From: an uncultured Prevotella sp. | GTDB taxonomy: Bacteria > Bacteroidota > Bacteroidia > Bacteroidales > Bacteroidaceae | NCBI GenBank assembly: GCA_900543155.1 | Contig: UQQN01000013.1 | Location: forward strand, 1 to 36,232 | Length of the DNA stretch: 36,232 nucleotides | Direction of reading: 5' to 3' | Part shown: in pieces, positions 24,533 through 32,241 of the stretch | How positions within the stretch are numbered: the stretch's first letter is position 1 | Layout: each line of letters opens with the position of its first letter | Notes under the pieces: generated by a model | Seen by the model: only the letters and a program-made list of their open reading frames with translations | What the model was told of the DNA's origin: nothing | Database searches by the model: none | Position numbers and translations under genes: made by a program

Positions 24533-25882
24533 CTAATCTCTTCTAAAAATATCGCGAGTATACACCTTGTCTTCAACATCCTTCAAGCAGTCGTCAAAGC
24601 GATTCGCAATAATAGCATGGCTCTGAGCCTTAAAAGCCTCCAAGTTATTTACCACCTTGCTACCAAAGAACGTAGTGCCATCTTCGAGCGTAGGCTCATA
24701 AATAATAACCTCAGCACCCTTTGCCTTCACACGCTTCATGATACCCTGAATAGCCGACTGACGGAAGTTGTCAGAGTTCGACTTCATCGTCAAACGATAT
24801 ACACCAATCACACAAGTGCCAGGTTCACTACCAAACTGATTATTGCTTGAATAGTCATACCATCCAGCCTTGCGCAACACAGCATCAGCAATATAATCCT
24901 TGCGCGTACGGTTACTCTCCACAATCGCCTCAATCAAGTTTTCAGGCACATCCTGATAGTTTGCAAGCAACTGTTTCGTGTCCTTAGGCAAACAATAACC
25001 ACCATAACCAAACGAAGGATTGTTATAGTGCGTACCAATACGTGGGTCCAGACCTACGCCTTCGATAATAGCCTTAGAGTCAAGGCCCTTCACCTCAGCA
25101 TAAGTATCCAACTCATTAAAGTAACTCACACGCAAGGCAAGATAAGTATTTGCAAAAAGCTTCACAGCCTCAGCCTCCTTCATGCCCATAAAGAGCGTGT
25201 CAATATCCTTCTTAATAGCCCCCTCTTGCAAAAGGGCAGCAAAAGTCTTTGCAAAATTCTCAGCCTCAGGATTACCAATCGCAGCAATTGCAGCATTCTC
25301 CTCCTCCCAAGTCTTATTCTCGTCAGTAGGGAGAGGTTTCGGGTAACCCACAATAATACGCGAAGGATAAAGGTTGTCATAAAGCGCCTTACTCTCACGA
25401 AGGAATTCTGGCGAGAACAACAAATTAAAGTGCTTACCCTTCAAGGCAGGGTCAGTTAAAAACTTCAAAGCATACTTCACATACAAGCTACGCGTATAAC
25501 CCACAGGGATAGTCGACTTAATCACCATCACCGCCTCAGGGTTCACCTCCAACACAAGGTCAATCACCTCCTCCACATGCGAAGTGTCAAAATAGTTCTT
25601 CACAGGGTCATAGTTCGTAGGAGCAGCAATCACCACAAAGTCAGCGTCAGCATAAGCCGCCTTACCATCGAGAGTAGCCACCAAATTCAGTGGTTTCTCA
25701 GCCAAATACTTTTCAATATAATCATCCTGAATCGGAGAAATTTTGTTATTCAGTTTTTCCACCTTTTCAGGTATCACATCAACAGCTGTCACATGATGAT
25801 GTTGAGCGAGCAAAGTAGCAATGCTCAAACCCACGTAGCCAGTACCAGCTACAGCAATTTTTAAGTCTTTAAAATCGCGCAT
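24533..25882 (-). CDS. ugd: UDP-glucose 6-dehydrogenase family protein
   Basis: This nucleotide-sugar dehydrogenase of 449 residues most likely oxidises UDP-glucose to UDP-glucuronate for capsule or surface polysaccharide. It has the N-terminal NAD motif AVAGTGYVGLSIATLLAQ at about 10-27 and the conserved IKSTIPVGYT. The catalytic cysteine is in GYGGYCLPKDTKQLL (C297). The C-terminal UDP-binding domain is complete. A UDP-N-acetyl-sugar dehydrogenase is possible because the families are close. No polysaccharide cluster adjoins it here. Confidence 0.88.
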   Translation of the reverse strand: MRDFKDLKIAVAGTGYVGLSIATLLAQHHHVTAVDVIPEKVEKLNNKISPIQDDYIEKYLAEKPLNLVATLDGKAAYADADFVVIAAPTNYDPVKNYFDTSHVEEVIDLVLEVNPEAVMVIKSTIPVGYTRSLYVKYALKFLTDPALKGKHFNLLFSPEFLRESKALYDNLYPSRIIVGYPKPLPTDENKTWEEENAAIAAIGNPEAENFAKTFAALLQEGAIKKDIDTLFMGMKEAEAVKLFANTYLALRVSYFNELDTYAEVKGLDSKAIIEGVGLDPRIGTHYNNPSFGYGGYCLPKDTKQLLANYQDVPENLIEAIVESNRTRKDYIADAVLRKAGWYDYSSNNQFGSEPGTCVIGVYRLTMKSNSDNFRQSAIQGIMKRVKAKGAEVIIYEPTLEDGTTFFGSKVVNNLEAFKAQSHAIIANRFDDCLKDVEDKVYTRDIFRRD

Positions 25883-25943
25883 AATATACTTATGGTTGTT
25901 TTATTTTTATTGAAAGAATACGAATCCCTATCAAGAGAAAAGT

Positions 25944-26069
25944 TTAGAATCCGCCATTAAAATAAGCCCGAGCTTGCACATAACTTGGTTCATAATAAGC
26001 ACTTGCATTATAGTTATCATAGAGATCGTTATATGTAATCGGTTCATCATCATATTATTTGTTTGTCAT
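25944..26069 (-). pseudogene. Short frame with early in-frame stop, possible gene remnant
   Basis: On the minus strand the frame from the ATG at 26069 reads MTNK, hits TAA at 26055-26057, then continues open for 36 codons with a protein-like composition (YDDEPITYNDLYDNYN, then ASAYYEPSYVQARAYFNGGF) to a stop at 25944. The Tyr/Asn-rich tail looks like a real protein C-terminus. It could be the end of a decayed gene between the fimbrial operon and ugd. I do not recognise the family, and chance is possible. Confidence 0.3.
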
Positions 26070-26280
26070 AACGTATAATACGATTGATAAGTAAGAGTTT
26101 GAATCCTTTCAGTCATTATTCAAGGAGATTCTTCGTTTCAGGGGATAAAATTATAAAATTCCAACGAGACCACACCACTTTTTTCTCTGATATTTTCATA
26201 TTTCCCCATATTGTCACAAATTTCCCCTCAAAATTCAGTAATCCTCCCCCAATTATCGTGCCGCTCCTCCGAATTAATTC

Positions 26281-26335
26281 AAAAAAGTAACCAAGCATAC
26301 AAGTGAAACCCTTCACTTCACACACCTGGTTACCC
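26281..26335 (-). repeat. Interspersed hairpin repeat, copy 3, likely fimbrial operon terminator
   Basis: The right arm (26311-26333, containing CTTCAC and CACACCTGGTTAC) resembles copies 1 and 2. The left arm (26287-26307) pairs with it mainly through G-C, A-U and several G-U pairs. On the minus strand the stem is followed directly by six T, so it probably terminates the two-gene fimbrial operon that ends at 26367. Conservation through G-U pairs suggests the RNA structure matters. Confidence 0.6.
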
Positions 26336-26366
26336 TTTATATCATTAGCCGCTTCAGTTCCCTAAA

Positions 26367-27308
26367 TCAGTTATTAGGATCAAGCGGAACATTTACTTCT
26401 GGTTCATCCGTGATATCAAAGTTAAAACTACCCGTTACACTTGAGTCAAAGAAATTACCCTCAGCTCGCGTATCACGCCCCATCTTAAAAGGCACATTAT
26501 TCAATGTACGCGTATAGAGCACCTTATCATCAGCACCCAACATCTTAATAGTTACATTCAATTTTTGTTCAACTGAAGTAGTAGGAAGCAACACATTCGT
26601 TTTTATTTCTTGTCCATCGAACGAACCATTTTCAGGAAGAGTAACAGTATTTACATATGTCAATTCTTCTTTAGTAAAGCCCGCAGCAACAAATTTAATC
26701 GGATTTGTCGCTGTTGTATGACCTGGATTAACCTCAACCTGCACCTTCTTCACATCTGTAGGATATGTATCCGTAGGTTTCATTATAAAAGTTGAAGATT
26801 TTCTCTTGCCGAAATTTATTGTAATACTCTGTGAAGCATTATCTTTAACCACAACAAGTACACCAACCACATAAAAAGCTCTCGGTACTTTTGATTCCTT
26901 AAGCAACATTGTCCTAACTGTTTCAATATAAGCAACTGGCGAACTCACATCACTTGCCTCATGCGCTACTGCCAAAAGTTTATACTCACCAACAGGCAAT
27001 TTTAACTTTGCATGGTCAAAGTCCGCGTCATTTTCTTTTATCTTTTCCACACTAGTCACGAACTTTTCAGTATGGGCATCAAACACTTTAAGAGCTATAC
27101 GCGTCACCCCTGCTTCAGTCGTAGTTGCACGCGACTTTACGTTCATGGGAGATTCAGGCAAGACCGAAACATCAAGTCCACCAAAAGTTATCTCTACAGG
27201 CACCAAATCCAAATTCTCTTCCGCAATAGGAAGCGAATCCGAAGAACAAGCTGCAAAACCCATCAAGGCAAGCAGACTAGTAAGAAATAGGAAGAATTTC
27301 TTTTCCAT
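26367..27308 (-). CDS. Fimbrillin-like (FimB/Mfa2-type) lipoprotein
   Basis: This 313-residue protein has a lipoprotein signal (ALMGFAAC, C21) and the layout of Bacteroidetes fimbrial subunits. An N-terminal beta domain (VPVEITFGG, then GVTRIALKVFDA, LPVGEYKLLAVAH) is followed by a second domain. The C-terminal signature NNVPFKMGRDTRAEGNFF resembles the end of FimB/Mfa2-type anchor proteins. It lies 65 bases after the larger fimbrial gene and ends at a terminator. It may be a structural or anchor subunit; no FimA/Mfa1 major fimbrillin is seen in the window. Confidence 0.7.
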   Translation of the reverse strand: MEKKFFLFLTSLLALMGFAACSSDSLPIAEENLDLVPVEITFGGLDVSVLPESPMNVKSRATTTEAGVTRIALKVFDAHTEKFVTSVEKIKENDADFDHAKLKLPVGEYKLLAVAHEASDVSSPVAYIETVRTMLLKESKVPRAFYVVGVLVVVKDNASQSITINFGKRKSSTFIMKPTDTYPTDVKKVQVEVNPGHTTATNPIKFVAAGFTKEELTYVNTVTLPENGSFDGQEIKTNVLLPTTSVEQKLNVTIKMLGADDKVLYTRTLNNVPFKMGRDTRAEGNFFDSSVTGSFNFDITDEPEVNVPLDPNN

Positions 27309-27373
27309 TTTTTTAAATTTTGAAGTTATTAAAAAATGTTTTCAACCCAACAAATCCACCTCACATTCAAACA

Positions 27374-28831
27374 TCATTTCGATGAATTTTTAAGTTTCAT
27401 AACCACCTCCGAAACAAGGCGCAAATGATAATTCGTAACACTCGCCCCCGCCTCTTTAATACCGTTATAACTAGCACCCGACTTCAAACTATAAGTCTCC
27501 GTCGCATCACTACAAAGATAACGCACATTGTTACCCTTTTCATCCACCGTCATCAACGGACTACCACCAACCGAAACCATAAGGTTGTCCATCGTTTCAG
27601 CAGACGATAAATAAAGTTTACGTATAAGAGAAGCCTCCTCACTATTAGGAATACGCCATTCCACAATATCATCCTCAGAATACCTTTTTGCAAGAGTACT
27701 TGCCATATCTGGCATAGAGGAATAAGCTGAACGCACATTCTCACACTCATCACGCGACAACAGCCATACACGAGCCGTCCCATTATAAAGAGGACTTACA
27801 TTTAACACCAAATGATTCTTCCACAAAGTCAGGGCTTTCGGAAACTCATCCACCTCCTGCACATAATTCTCATCAGGCTTTTCAGATACGTTACCACTCA
27901 CATCAATATAAGTCGTACCCTTCTCCGAAAATTCAAAAGCCAAAGAAACAGCAGCCCCCCATTTAGCAGGCGACACACTCCCCGTCACATTCACCACACC
28001 ATCCTGCAAAGAGCCATTCAACACATAAGGTGTACCAACCTTCAAAGCAGAAGCCAAAGACACCTGAGCAAACTTCTCACCCTCAGCATCATTATAGGCA
28101 ATCGTAAAAAGCGTCTGATTTCCCGAAGTCGGAAAAACATATACCTCACCCGATTTCCAAATACCTTTATCCCGATCAAGTACAAGAGGCACAACCGCCT
28201 GCTTACTACCCATATTCTCACCAGCAAACGTCACACCCTCAAAAGGCGTAGACACCGATACATAAGCATAAGTACACTCATCAGGCAAACCCTCAAGCGT
28301 AAAGTTCAAAGACGCCATCATATAAGCCATTCTCATATCAAGAGTCCCCGATTTGCCTGTAGGAGTAATAGAAGCAACTGCCATCTGCAAAGGATTACTT
28401 GCCACATATCCCTTAGCCATATTCCGCACGTTGTCCACAACCTCATCAGCCACCTTAGGTGACTTAGCAGTAATAGGCGATGATATAGATGGAGCAGCCG
28501 AAAAACTAAACACATCCTCATTAGCCGAAACTGCCACCACGTACGACAGTACAGATGACGGTAAACGCAGCGAAACCGTTTCTTGCGCTGACTTAATCAA
28601 ATTATTCGATTTCAAGTTTCCATTTTCAGCGAACGCATAAACCCTTATCGGATACACATTTTCCTCTTCCGAAGCAGCCCTAGCCTTCACACTCACAGTA
28701 GAAAGTTTCTCACTCCCTACCTCATTCTCATCATCATCTATTATATCAATACTTCCGCAAGCAGCCAAAAGCAATACTAGGGAAAAGGAAAAAACAATCT
28801 TGAAGATATTTTTTACGACACTCTCATTCAT
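27374..28831 (-). CDS. Fimbrial-type lipoprotein with C-terminal Lcl/DUF1566-like domain
   Basis: This 485-residue protein has a lipoprotein signal (LVLLLAAC, C25). The N-terminal half looks like a FimB/Mfa2 fimbrial subunit: STVSVKARAASEEENVYPIRVYAFAENG, LRLPSSVLSYVVAVSANED and MRMAYMMASLNFTLEGLP. The C-terminal third (about 350-485) contains VWLLSRDECENV and DIVEWRIPNSEEASLIRKLY, then RYLCSD and YHLRLV. That pattern matches the C-type-lectin-like Lcl/DUF1566 fold (WRxPTxxE). A fimbrial tip adhesin is the best guess. It is the first gene of the two-gene operon. The -7 candidate TATATTTG is at 28967-28974. Confidence 0.7.
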   Translation of the reverse strand: MNESVVKNIFKIVFSFSLVLLLAACGSIDIIDDDENEVGSEKLSTVSVKARAASEEENVYPIRVYAFAENGNLKSNNLIKSAQETVSLRLPSSVLSYVVAVSANEDVFSFSAAPSISSPITAKSPKVADEVVDNVRNMAKGYVASNPLQMAVASITPTGKSGTLDMRMAYMMASLNFTLEGLPDECTYAYVSVSTPFEGVTFAGENMGSKQAVVPLVLDRDKGIWKSGEVYVFPTSGNQTLFTIAYNDAEGEKFAQVSLASALKVGTPYVLNGSLQDGVVNVTGSVSPAKWGAAVSLAFEFSEKGTTYIDVSGNVSEKPDENYVQEVDEFPKALTLWKNHLVLNVSPLYNGTARVWLLSRDECENVRSAYSSMPDMASTLAKRYSEDDIVEWRIPNSEEASLIRKLYLSSAETMDNLMVSVGGSPLMTVDEKGNNVRYLCSDATETYSLKSGASYNGIKEAGASVTNYHLRLVSEVVMKLKNSSK

Positions 28832-29285
28832 ATTAATTTATTAATATTAAATAATTCCTCGGCATACAAAATTACTCTGCATTCAAATAGAACAACTCCA
28901 TATATTTCTCAGAATCATGTAGTTTATTTTTATAAAATTCTCATTTAAAGAAAAATTTCACGTGGGCAAATATACACTTTTAAATTATTTACCTAAAGTT
29001 TTTAAACAAAAAAAATAAATATTCCTTCAAAATACTCCATTTTTACCACTAAATATCCCAAATACACCACTTCATTTCACCGTTTTCGCCCAATTAAAAG
29101 AACAAAATTCAAAGTACTCTTTGCAAAATCAACCCCCAAAAAACAAGCATCTTGATAAAACAAACAATTTGCGTGAGCGTGCTGCAAATGCGCTGCAAAA
29201 CTCGTGCAAACGAGAGAAAAGAAAACTTACATTCTTTTCCGAGTGCAGCCTACCTTATTAAAAGTTTGTGTTTTTACTTGTAAAT
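28832..29285. other. AT-rich intergenic stretch, fimbrial promoter side
   Basis: No gene is seen. The minus strand has TATATTTG at 28967-28974, a match to TAnnTTTG about 130 bases before the fimbrial operon start, and a further TACATTTG at 29288-29295. GCTGCAAA-type short repeats occur near 29180-29210. The region is much more AT-rich than the housekeeping part of the window. Confidence 0.5.
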
Positions 29286-29423
29286 ACCAAATGTAGTACC
29301 TCAAAAACTACAAATGAAATACAGCAAAAAATACAAATGAATTGCCACAAAAGTTAGTTCTAAATTACCACAAAAGTTAGTAATAAAACAACGCAATTCA
29401 TAGTATTAAATATCCACAAATAT
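29286..29423. repeat. Tandem array of six degenerate 23-bp repeats
   Basis: Six contiguous 23-base units begin at 29286, 29309, 29332, 29355, 29378 and 29401. Typical half-units are TACAAATGAA and CCACAAAAGT. T at position 7, A at 10 and CAA at 17-19 are kept in all six units. The units before and after do not fit. The array ends 34 bases before the promoter of the DUF4143-type ATPase gene. Head-to-tail units without spacers rule out CRISPR; an iteron-like protein-binding array is possible. Confidence 0.65.
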
Positions 29424-29433
29424 CAGTTTTTGC

Positions 29434-29464
29434 TTGCATATATAACTGAATATCACTAACTTTG
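29434..29464 (+). promoter_or_regulatory. Promoter of the DUF4143-type ATPase gene
   Basis: TAACTTTG at 29457-29464 matches TAnnTTTG. A TTG lies 20 bases upstream at 29434-29436. The start codon follows at 29492. Confidence 0.7.
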
Positions 29465-29491
29465 CACACATAAACAAATCACGGTTACAAT

Positions 29492-30784
29492 ATGAGCTAT
29501 TCACATAGAATTGCAGACCTTCAACTGGCAGAGCGTCTTGAGGCTTTTGGGGCTGTACTAATAGAGGGCCCTAAGTGGTGCGGAAAGACAACAACTGCGG
29601 AACAAATGAGCAAAAGTGTCATTAAGATGCAGGACACGGAGATGCAGGAAGAATACGCTGCAACTGCTGCCTCAAAACCATCATTGTTGTTGATGGGTGA
29701 AACTCCTCGTCTTATAGATGAATGGCAGGATGCTCCTGTGCTTTGGGATGCCGTGCGTACTATGGTAGACAAGCGTCAGGTTCCAGGCCAATTCATTCTT
29801 ACGGGGTCTACTGTTGTAGACAGAAGTAAAATACATCATTCTGGTACGGGTAGGATTTCACGAATGAAGATGTTGCCAATGAGTCTATGGGAGTCAGGAG
29901 AGTCTAACGGAAAAATTTCACTTAAAGAATTGTTTGATAATAAAGACTTAGACATAGACGGCATCACTTCAAATATGAAGATTGAAGACTTGATTTATGC
30001 TGCTTGTCGTGGTGGATGGCCTGCATTTCTAAATATGAAGAGTGATAAGGCAAAGCTACTTATTGCACGCAACTATGTTGATGCCATTTGTCGTGACGAT
30101 ATCTCAAGAGTGGATGGCGTACAAAGGGATGAACGGACAACTCGTGCAATATTGCGTTCGTATGCCCGTAACATCTCAACATTGGCAAAGAATACCGCTC
30201 TGTTAGCTGATGTAACAACCTCTGGGGAAGTTTCACTTTCTATGAGTGCGTTTGAGGATTATGTAACCTCCCTCAACAAATTGTTCGTTATTGACAACAT
30301 CGAAGCATGGTGTCCTGCAGTCCGAAGCAAGACTGCAATTCGAAGTGGTATAAAACGAGCTTTCGTAGACCCGTCCATTGCAATTGCATCATTAGGACTT
30401 TCCCCAGAAGCATTGATGACGCAGCTCAAAACCTTTGGTTTCATCTTTGAGCAAATGTGTGCACGAGACCTTCGGGCTTACACTCCAGGTTTTGGCAATC
30501 ATCTGTCATACTATCGCGACCGCTACGGACTGGAAGCCGACTTGGTGCTTCATCTTGACGATGGACGCTATGCTCTGATAGAGTGCAAACTTGGCAGCCG
30601 TGATATAGAAGAAGGAGCCAAACATCTTTTGGAAATTAAACGACTCATTCAAGTGCATAATGAGACAGAAAAGCAGGTGCCGCTGCGCGAACCCGACCTG
30701 ATGATTGTCATGACAGGCGGCAGCATGGCTTACACACGCCCTGACGGAGTCAAAGTCATACCGCTTGCTTGTTTGAAAGATTAA
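29492..30784 (+). CDS. AAA_14/DUF4143 family ATP-binding protein
   Basis: This 430-residue protein is of the AAA_14-DUF4143 type. Walker A is GPKWCGKTT (26-34), and a Walker-B-like LIDEWQDAPVLWD (about 73-85) and the sensor ILTGST follow. The C-terminal DUF4143 part includes the segment SYYRDRYGLEADLVLHL and then YALIECKLG. That combination (E-x-D, then E-x-K) looks like the PD-(D/E)XK-type nuclease fold common at the end of these proteins. Such proteins are abundant in anaerobic gut and oral bacteria; function is poorly known. It has its own promoter behind a 23-bp repeat array and is not obviously in an operon. Confidence 0.85.
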   Translation: MSYSHRIADLQLAERLEAFGAVLIEGPKWCGKTTTAEQMSKSVIKMQDTEMQEEYAATAASKPSLLLMGETPRLIDEWQDAPVLWDAVRTMVDKRQVPGQFILTGSTVVDRSKIHHSGTGRISRMKMLPMSLWESGESNGKISLKELFDNKDLDIDGITSNMKIEDLIYAACRGGWPAFLNMKSDKAKLLIARNYVDAICRDDISRVDGVQRDERTTRAILRSYARNISTLAKNTALLADVTTSGEVSLSMSAFEDYVTSLNKLFVIDNIEAWCPAVRSKTAIRSGIKRAFVDPSIAIASLGLSPEALMTQLKTFGFIFEQMCARDLRAYTPGFGNHLSYYRDRYGLEADLVLHLDDGRYALIECKLGSRDIEEGAKHLLEIKRLIQVHNETEKQVPLREPDLMIVMTGGSMAYTRPDGVKVIPLACLKD

Positions 30785-30799
30785 AAAACAGAATAGGAT

Positions 30800-30940
30800 A
30801 TGGGGTATGCCAGTTCCACTTTCTTAAAGATTGGCAAGAAGCGTAAGGACATTGCCCAATTCCTCAGCATTGTATTCGAAGCTTACTTCCCTGGTGGTAA
30901 AGGACTCGTGTATAAGAAGATGCCTGGAGCGAAAGGTTAG
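30800..30940 (+). pseudogene. 46-codon gene remnant
   Basis: A frame of 46 codons starts 15 bases after the ATPase stop. Its product begins MGYASSTFLKIGKKRKDIAQ and ends YKKMPGAKG. It is basic and looks like a piece of a longer protein. I do not recognise it; a fragment of a mobile-element or restriction gene is possible but unproven. Some downstream sequence (30941-31070) has no frame I can support. Confidence 0.3.
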
Positions 30941-31084
30941 TTGGACGAATTCGTAATGGTAAACATATTGGTCAATCTACATCAAATGTGATAGTCATTT
31001 TTAGAGTTTGTCAGTAACAATAGTCAGCCACACCCCATAATTGAATTATGTTTCAATTTAACGAACTAAAAAATTATAAATTGT

Positions 31085-31125
31085 CAGACATAAAGTCTGT
31101 TTCTTAAAAATAAACATTATTTTTG
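31085..31125 (+). promoter_or_regulatory. Promoter and candidate operator of the WYL regulator gene
   Basis: TATTTTTG at 31118-31125 matches TAnnTTTG. Just upstream is a perfect inverted repeat, CAGAC (31085-31089) and GTCTG (31095-31099) with a 5-base spacer. The spacer length equals that of the inverted repeats in front of the ATPase gene and hsdM, though the arms differ. It could be a self-regulation site. Confidence 0.45.
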
Positions 31126-31181
31126 TAATAGTCTAATTTATAAACAAGGTCAGTTACCTACATACAAATATTAAAGTAATT

Positions 31182-32186
31182 ATGCCTCAAACTCAAAACG
31201 CAACCATACGATACAAAGTCCTTGACAGATGCTTTAAGGATTTCCGTCACCGATACTACATCGATGACCTTATTGATGCATGTGCCGAAGCTTTGTTTGC
31301 ATACAATGGTAGCGACAGGGGTATTAGCAGGAGAACTATCTTTGACGATATTACATTCATGGAAAGTTCTGCAGGATGGAGTATACCATTAGAACGTTTG
31401 AAAGACGGCAAGAAGGTTTATTATAGATATGCGAACAGAGACTTTTCAATCTTTTCAAACGAACTTTCTGATAACGAACTTTCACAGATAAAAACTACGG
31501 TTGATGTACTCAGCCGTTATCGCGGTCTTCCCTCCACTGAATGGATAGAAGATGTAGTATCTAACTTGGAATATCGCTTTGGGTTAAAACCTCACAACAC
31601 AAACGTATTATGTTTTGACCAGAACGAGAGACTAAAAGGGATAGAATACCTGTCGAAAGTAATAGATGCAGCTTCACATCAACAAACCGTTTTAGTGAGA
31701 TATCAAGCCTATGGAACAGACTCAGTTGACTGGATTATCTATCCTTATTATATTAAGCAGTACAACAACCGATGGTTTATGTTCGGACTTAACAAGCAAT
31801 ATGGAACAATATCAAACATCCCTCTTGATCGAATTTGCGAATTGGAATTATCAGACATCTCGTTTGTCAAGAATGAAACGATAGACTTTGAACATTACTT
31901 TGACGATATAATCGGTGTTACCATTCCACCTCCAGAAGTACAAAAGGAACATATTGAATTAGAGTTCGACCCGAAACGATTGCCTTATATAATATCAAAA
32001 CCGATACATGATAGCCAAGATATTGTAGACAAAGAAAAAGGTATTATCTCTATTGATGTTCGTCCTAACAAAGAACTCGAGTCTTTGATTCTCTCTTTCG
32101 GACCACAGGTTAAAGTACTGTCTCCAGAGGATTTTCAGAAGCAAATCAAAGAAAAAATAGAAGAAAACGCAAAAAAATATTTTTAG
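31182..32186 (+). CDS. WYL-domain transcription regulator (BrxR/CapW type)
   Basis: This 334-residue protein has an N-terminal winged helix-turn-helix (about 1-90, with GISRRTIFDDITFM as the recognition region). The central WYL domain follows (about 150-240), with IIYPYYIKQYNNRWFMFGLN and IPLDRI. The C-terminal WCX extension is about 255-330 (LILSFGPQVKVLSPEDFQKQ). This architecture is that of BrxR/CapW-like regulators, dimeric repressors commonly encoded at the head of phage-defence loci. The stop codon TAG at 32184 is the first triplet of the promoter/operator module of the next gene. It probably controls the ATPase pair and hsdM; the effector ligand is unknown. Confidence 0.88.
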   Translation: MPQTQNATIRYKVLDRCFKDFRHRYYIDDLIDACAEALFAYNGSDRGISRRTIFDDITFMESSAGWSIPLERLKDGKKVYYRYANRDFSIFSNELSDNELSQIKTTVDVLSRYRGLPSTEWIEDVVSNLEYRFGLKPHNTNVLCFDQNERLKGIEYLSKVIDAASHQQTVLVRYQAYGTDSVDWIIYPYYIKQYNNRWFMFGLNKQYGTISNIPLDRICELELSDISFVKNETIDFEHYFDDIIGVTIPPPEVQKEHIELEFDPKRLPYIISKPIHDSQDIVDKEKGIISIDVRPNKELESLILSFGPQVKVLSPEDFQKQIKEKIEENAKKYF

Positions 32187-32229
32187 TGCAGTTAGACTGC
32201 ATAGATACATACTACCTTTGCACTCGAAA
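32184..32229 (+). promoter_or_regulatory. Promoter/operator module, copy 1 (before the ATPase pair)
   Basis: The module holds the inverted repeat GTGCAG (32186-32191), spacer TTAGA, CTGCAT (32197-32202) and, 10 bases later, the -7 box TACCTTTG (32213-32220). The repeat covers the place where a -33 element should lie. Copy 2 stands before hsdM at 35020-35065, gap-free and with 36 of 46 identical bases. The -7 position also rules out the TTG start at 32218. Confidence 0.75.
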
Positions 32230-32241
32230 TCAAAAAACGAA

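Noticed and set aside
29286..29423. CRISPR array
   Set aside because: Units are 23 bases, degenerate, head to tail without spacers, and no cas genes are near.
32186..32202. The inverted repeat before the ATPase gene as a terminator of the WYL gene
   Set aside because: No T-run follows, the stem is only six pairs, and its place relative to the -7 box is the same before hsdM, which fits an operator better.
32218..32241. TTG start adding eight residues to the defence ATPase
   Set aside because: It overlaps the -7 box TACCTTTG (32213-32220) and so would lie upstream of the transcript.
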